The notes beneath the pieces were generated by a model, which was not told the DNA's origin, ran no database searches, and saw only the letters and a program-made list of their open reading frames with translations. The translations under genes and the position numbers were made by a program. From Macrostomum hystrix (lineage: Eukaryota > Platyhelminthes > Macrostomidae), in assembly GCA_950097015.1 (NCBI GenBank), contig CATNEN010000001.1, positions 15,121,001 to 15,185,000 on the forward strand: a stretch of 64,000 nucleotides of DNA, read 5' to 3'. Positions 59,887 through 64,000 of this stretch are shown here, in pieces (the stretch's first letter is position 1; each line of letters opens with the position of its first letter).

Positions 59887-62465
59887 CGATCAACCAACAT
59901 AGACGATCATATCGTCCAGCAATCTTGGTCCTTGTATTGTGCCTATTGGCTACATTGCTGCCCGTTGCTATGTCAACCCCAACTGTGGCACCACCAAATC
60001 AAGAGGACAAACATGTACATCCATTGTATGTCGACACGCCAATGCTGTGTCCATCTAATATTCCGCCTAAAATCTTCACCATACCACAAGAAATCGAGTG
60101 CGAGAAGTTTCAACAACCTAGGCGACAAGTCACACCTATCCGCTTGGAACTCTACAGCACCAATCTTGATACGGCTTCTATATTGATTACGGCATGCCTC
60201 CGTGAGAAATTATCATTCTCTTGTACTAAATCATCCATAGTACGACGATGGAACGATGCCACTATCAAGATTACCCCTCAACCAGTCAGTCAACAAGACT
60301 GCCAAAGGTGGTCAGAAGGCAAGGTTTCACCTGAGGGTGTTCTGAAACTAAAAACGTCTCCAACCCAGACTCTTCGTCGTTACCAATCGGACATTAGCGA
60401 CGCCATGACGACTGAATGCCTCGCAAATCGTCCCTTCGAAACGACAATAACTACAATAATACAGAACATCCCGGCATACGCTCAACCTCATGGTTTGATG
60501 GAGTCTTTATCATTTCCGGTCAAACACTGCAATTACACTACACATACTTGCATACTGGAGACTACTTTTGACCAAATGATTCGATTCAATTTGCCTCTTT
60601 CTATCTTGGCTGCTCCTTGGAAAGACCTCGAACAAAATGCCTTGTTAACGTTAACTACCTCTGGCAATCGTCAACTTCGACTCATTTGGACGATGCCAGA
60701 ACTCTCAGATTGTCGTCTTAAAGCCTTCCGTGTGATGTCCGGACACCTAAGTTCTGGATTTTTTCTCAATGATGACCAGACACTTGGACTTACCTTCGTA
60801 CCATCACCTAAAACGCACCTGTTAACATGCTCAGGATTGCGGAAGACTCTATACCTATCTACCCAAGGAATCTATGTCGCTGTTCTCGACAACCAAGAGA
60901 ACAACTTCACTACCATTCTGCGTTCACAGATTACGAACGCTCCAGTGCTTACTCCGGCAAACCAGCCGACAGCCAGCGACATAGATACCGCCTCAATAAA
61001 ATTAAGACTCAGGCGCTCATCCGCCTTGACACTTCCAACTCCACCGACTCGATCTCCGAATCCAAATAAACAAATACTGGTGACAACGGAGTCCCTGCAG
61101 TCAACTACTCCTTTTGCCGGTACCGAAAGATCTGATCCTACAACTATGATAATACCAAATTCGCTACCGACGACACATTACGACACAGGAAGCTCCGTCG
61201 CATCCGACCCACCTAAAGTTACGAACAGTCCACTTAAGGACATACCGAACTCCACATCTTCGATGAGTCCGCAAACGGTGACAACTGAACAACTGACAAG
61301 TCAACGGATGTCTACCACCACAGTGGCACCGACACATTTGGTGGTGACAAGCACGTCCGACACATCTACACCACCAGCAGAGGTTGTTCCAAGAACTACA
61401 GGCCAAAGGACAGGTGAACCTGTCGGCCCGTATCATACACCGTTCCACGAACCTTCTGAATCACTACCTGACCTACCTAACCTAAGAAGGTTAAAACGTC
61501 AGACGAAAGTAGCTCAGACAACCAACACCACCGATACAGTTAAAACTTCTCAATCACTTGTTTCTGCAGAATTGCTATCGGCACAATTACAAGGCGTCAC
61601 AACAAAATTACATCACGATATTCAAGAGACTCACAACCAGTTGATGAACACGCAATGCAAGATGTACACTCTAAACTTAAAGTACAATCGACAGCTGTAT
61701 TATACAAATCCTACACTTGCCGCACGAATATTACTACAAACTCCATTCGTGCATGCACGTTCCATTGCGGGATACATCTTTGTATATCAGTGTCAACCAT
61801 TGCATAACTTTCGATTTGTACAACCGTACTATTCAACTGGAATGTGTTTTACTCGCCCACCAGTCTCTTTTACCGTTCAAAACCAAACTGCACTCGGTTT
61901 CCTCGATACGACAACTCGCATCGTATCCACTGCGAAACCTATGTTGATACCATGTCCATCAGTGTATCACTACTACCTCCCAAAACAGTCGATGCTCTTC
62001 AGAACGAACCTCAACTTCACCACGTTTACGCCGACTAGTTCTGATTTCACGACAGATGAAACGTACAAACTGGTGGACCTCCAGTCTTCCATTATACAGA
62101 GCATCTTCACCCCACTGGGAGACATTAACTACACGTCACTACGAAGTGCAATCACTATAACCGACCTAATGACACAATTCATACATACACGTGATTTCTT
62201 AGTCACCGTGTTTAAACTTAACAATACTGGCCAATTCAAACTCGGTTTTGATCCTATCAGTGGCCTCGACACACACTCAGCGCTTATGAATCTGTGGTCC
62301 AATTCCCTATTCAGCTGGGAACGCCTTAAGGCGAACCACCAGGAGAAATTTATATTCAGCGCTGCAGTCATTGTCTATGTTGCACTAATCATTTTTCTTT
62401 GCAACATTGGAGCCTCTGTGTCGCCTCCACGCTCCATTTTGGTAGCACACACCGTGTCGCCTTGA
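59796..62465 (+). CDS. Envelope-like type I glycoprotein of an LTR retroelement (class III fusogen-like)
   Basis: The frame is open from 59796 to TGA 62465. The first in-frame ATG (59970) lies after the hydrophobic signal-like segment 'ILVLVLCLLATLLPVA', so the true start must be supplied by splicing, frameshifting or a non-AUG codon. Counted from 59925 it has 846 residues: a Cys-containing ectodomain; a Ser/Thr-rich mucin-like region (about 340-510); a furin-type site 'RRLKR' (about residue 526); a C-terminal ectodomain with heptad-like helix; then 'TGMCFTRPPVSF', with a Gly-Phe-Leu and another Cys downstream; several N-glycosylation sequons; and one C-terminal transmembrane helix ('FSAAVIVYVALIIFLC') with a short tail. 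The Cys-aromatic-x-Arg-Pro block after a furin site is a hallmark of the herpesvirus gB family; gB-like env genes are known in Tas-type nematode retroelements. Role: membrane fusion of an enveloped particle. Fold assignment is inference. Confidence 0.75.
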   Translation, partial: RPKSRLNISAPCSPNYKSLPTTSEIPPRQVTINQHRRSYRPAILVLVLCLLATLLPVAMSTPTVAPPNQEDKHVHPLYVDTPMLCPSNIPPKIFTIPQEIECEKFQQPRRQVTPIRLELYSTNLDTASILITACLREKLSFSCTKSSIVRRWNDATIKITPQPVSQQDCQRWSEGKVSPEGVLKLKTSPTQTLRRYQSDISDAMTTECLANRPFETTITTIIQNIPAYAQPHGLMESLSFPVKHCNYTTHTCILETTFDQMIRFNLPLSILAAPWKDLEQNALLTLTTSGNRQLRLIWTMPELSDCRLKAFRVMSGHLSSGFFLNDDQTLGLTFVPSPKTHLLTCSGLRKTLYLSTQGIYVAVLDNQENNFTTILRSQITNAPVLTPANQPTASDIDTASIKLRLRRSSALTLPTPPTRSPNPNKQILVTTESLQSTTPFAGTERSDPTTMIIPNSLPTTHYDTGSSVASDPPKVTNSPLKDIPNSTSSMSPQTVTTEQLTSQRMSTTTVAPTHLVVTSTSDTSTPPAEVVPRTTGQRTGEPVGPYHTPFHEPSESLPDLPNLRRLKRQTKVAQTTNTTDTVKTSQSLVSAELLSAQLQGVTTKLHHDIQETHNQLMNTQCKMYTLNLKYNRQLYYTNPTLAARILLQTPFVHARSIAGYIFVYQCQPLHNFRFVQPYYSTGMCFTRPPVSFTVQNQTALGFLDTTTRIVSTAKPMLIPCPSVYHYYLPKQSMLFRTNLNFTTFTPTSSDFTTDETYKLVDLQSSIIQSIFTPLGDINYTSLRSAITITDLMTQFIHTRDFLVTVFKLNNTGQFKLGFDPISGLDTHSALMNLWSNSLFSWERLKANHQEKFIFSAAVIVYVALIIFLCNIGASVSPPRSILVAHTVSP

Positions 62466-64000
62466 TACGTCGCCTACCTAGTGAAAACGTTGAATCAACA
62501 CCAGCGACAAATCGCAGGAGGACAACGTCGTTCACGTTACCTCGACCGCTCACCCCAACGGCGCCTCCTGTGGAGCTCCAAATGGAAGCGTTAATTCCAC
62601 CACAAGGAAAACGACCAAAGCCACCACCACCAGCTATTCCACAGTGGCCAGCTTCCTACGCTTGCGTCGTCAAACATGTTACCACGGCAACAATGATCCA
62701 ACTGTGGTGCCGAGGTACACAACAAACCCGATATAGATGCACAGCACTTATCGACAGTGGTGCGTCAATCTCTTGCATCTCCTCTGCATTCGCTAAACGA
62801 CTTGGTACCCCGTTGCAGAACACCAATTTGAACGCAGTTTGTGCAGGTGGCCAACAGCTCTCCCTCAACCACAAAACTACTTTTCAAATGGAAATAGGAG
62901 ATAAGGTGCACTCCATAACTGCCTTCGTGCTGGATTCCCCATCATCGGATTATGACCTCCTTCTAGGAGTAGAAACATTCAAGACACTCGGAATCCCACT
63001 ACAATTTGACTATGCTAAGGCAATTGCCACACTTGGCAATGAAGAAATCGCCATGGTCAACGCACTCGCGCCTCAAAATGAGACATCAGCAATGTTAATG
63101 GAGAAGACAACGATTCCTCCGCAATCTGCCAGACGAACAACGTTGATGTTATCAACACACCACACACCTGGTCATCCTGTCTTCTTTGTGCCAAAGGACC
63201 ACACTATACAGAAACACCGATTGATTATTTCATCGAGCTTACTCACCATTAATACAGACGGCAACACAATTATGGTTGAGATTTCTAATCCGTCCTTATC
63301 ACCGGTCACACTACATCCACACCAAGTTGTCGGTAATCTCGCTGATATGCGAGACTATACTATTGTCGATACGGCTGCGACACTCAACCGCCTTGCCGTT
63401 TCGCCGACAACAGAGTGCACAAGAACACTAATTACATCTCAACTTCAAGAAGCCAATGCCCATCTCACACCGGATGAACAAGCTCTGCTCATCCCACTCT
63501 TGATCAAATATCGAGATGTCCTAGCTCTACTACCGACTGATATGGGCTGCACTACTCAATACACTGCCAACATCAGTGTACAACCACACAGCGAACCCGT
63601 CACAGCTCGTCCTTACCCAATCGCACATGGGCTTCAGGAACGATTCGATCAATTGATCGAGAACTTTGTCCAAAAAGGCATTATTAGCCCTAGCGAATCT
63701 GAATATTCCAGCCCTTGTCTGTTGGTAGAAAAGAAAACTCTGGACGACCACGGACGACGACAGCTACGTCTTGTAACTGACTATCGAAAATTGAATAAGA
63801 TCATCAATGCTCCTAGTATCCGTCCGCCGCGAATTCCTGACCTGCTCCACCGCCTGAAAAGCGCAAAACTCTTTTCTCTTTGCGATTTGGCGGATGCCTT
63901 TTATCAAGTCAGGATTGACCCGGAAAGTACAAAATATACCGCATTCATAGCACCAAATGGCCTTCTTTGGGAATTCAACAGACTACCACAAGGCCTCAAG
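62330..64000 (+). CDS. Retroelement Pol (retropepsin + Ty3/Gypsy-type reverse transcriptase), runs off the window
   Basis: Open from 62330 to the window end with no stop, overlapping the envelope frame by about 135 bp in the -1 register. First in-frame ATG 62582. A Pro-rich leader (KRPKPPPPAIPQW) precedes an aspartic protease: 'CTALIDSGASISC' with the catalytic Asp, and 'YDLLLGVETFKTLGI', the C-terminal helix motif. The RT follows: 'PVTARPYPIA', 'SPCLLVEKKT', 'RLVTDYRKLNKII', 'LFSLCDLADAFYQVRI' (motif A, catalytic Asp) and 'LPQGLK' (motif B) at the edge. The YxDD box, RNase H and integrase would be further right. The arrangement places it in Metaviridae (Ty3/Gypsy), not BEL/Pao. No zinc knuckle is visible before the protease. 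No frame breaks, so the copy may be recent. Confidence 0.9.

Overview
This window is animal nuclear DNA: spliced genes with GT/AG introns, GC-rich coding exons in AT-rich, repeat-filled intergenic DNA, tRNA-derived SINEs, LINEs, LTR elements and many private tandem arrays. The gene content (protocadherin, PRRC1, COQ5, an AMPA/kainate-type glutamate receptor, a pantothenate-kinase family member) fits an invertebrate bilaterian. The repeat load, compact introns and an LTR with a tRNA-Trp-type primer site would suit a flatworm or another lophotrochozoan. That placement is inference; no sequence here names the species. Layout, left to right: 0-1.7 kb is the 5' end of a protocadherin (minus strand) running off the window. 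6-7 kb is a single-exon PRRC1 homologue with polyglutamine. 11.6-12.8 kb is a two-exon COQ5 methyltransferase. 15.8-21.8 kb is a three-exon ionotropic glutamate receptor with its ligand and pore residues readable. 26.1-30.4 kb is a five-exon, divergent pantothenate kinase (minus strand) whose splice phases all agree and whose introns are filled by a SINE pair, a MITE and a minisatellite. 34.1-35.0 kb is a truncated RNA-dependent RNA polymerase of a virga-like virus, an endogenous viral element. 36.7-38.7 kb is a spliced P-element/THAP9-type transposase lying between exons of a putative membrane-protein gene. 42-45.3 kb is a 37-bp satellite interrupted by exons on both strands. 45.4-50.4 kb is a mosaic of broken pieces: a Tudor-domain pseudogene, a MOV10-type helicase fragment, a duplicated Gln-rich segment, an LTR with primer binding site and a LINE endonuclease fragment. 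51.1-56.2 kb is the 3' end of an unrecognised host gene with a LINE inserted in an intron, bounded by a 12-bp target-site duplication. 59.7-64 kb is the start of a Ty3/Gypsy-type element in which a large envelope-like glycoprotein ORF lies immediately upstream of, and overlapping, the protease-reverse transcriptase ORF. No gag was recognised upstream. Several important reading frames are open at a window edge: the protocadherin and the retroelement pol. The genes do not form a pathway; they are ordinary housekeeping and neuronal genes in a mobile-element-rich neighbourhood. Two parts most merit follow-up: the envelope-before-pol retroelement at the right end, whose glycoprotein has herpesvirus-gB/class-III-fusogen-like hallmarks, and the endogenous RNA-virus polymerase fragment, which carries splice-site-like sequences. 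Nearly every intergenic stretch also holds its own unrelated tandem array (16, 20, 21, 24, 32, 37, 52 bp and others).
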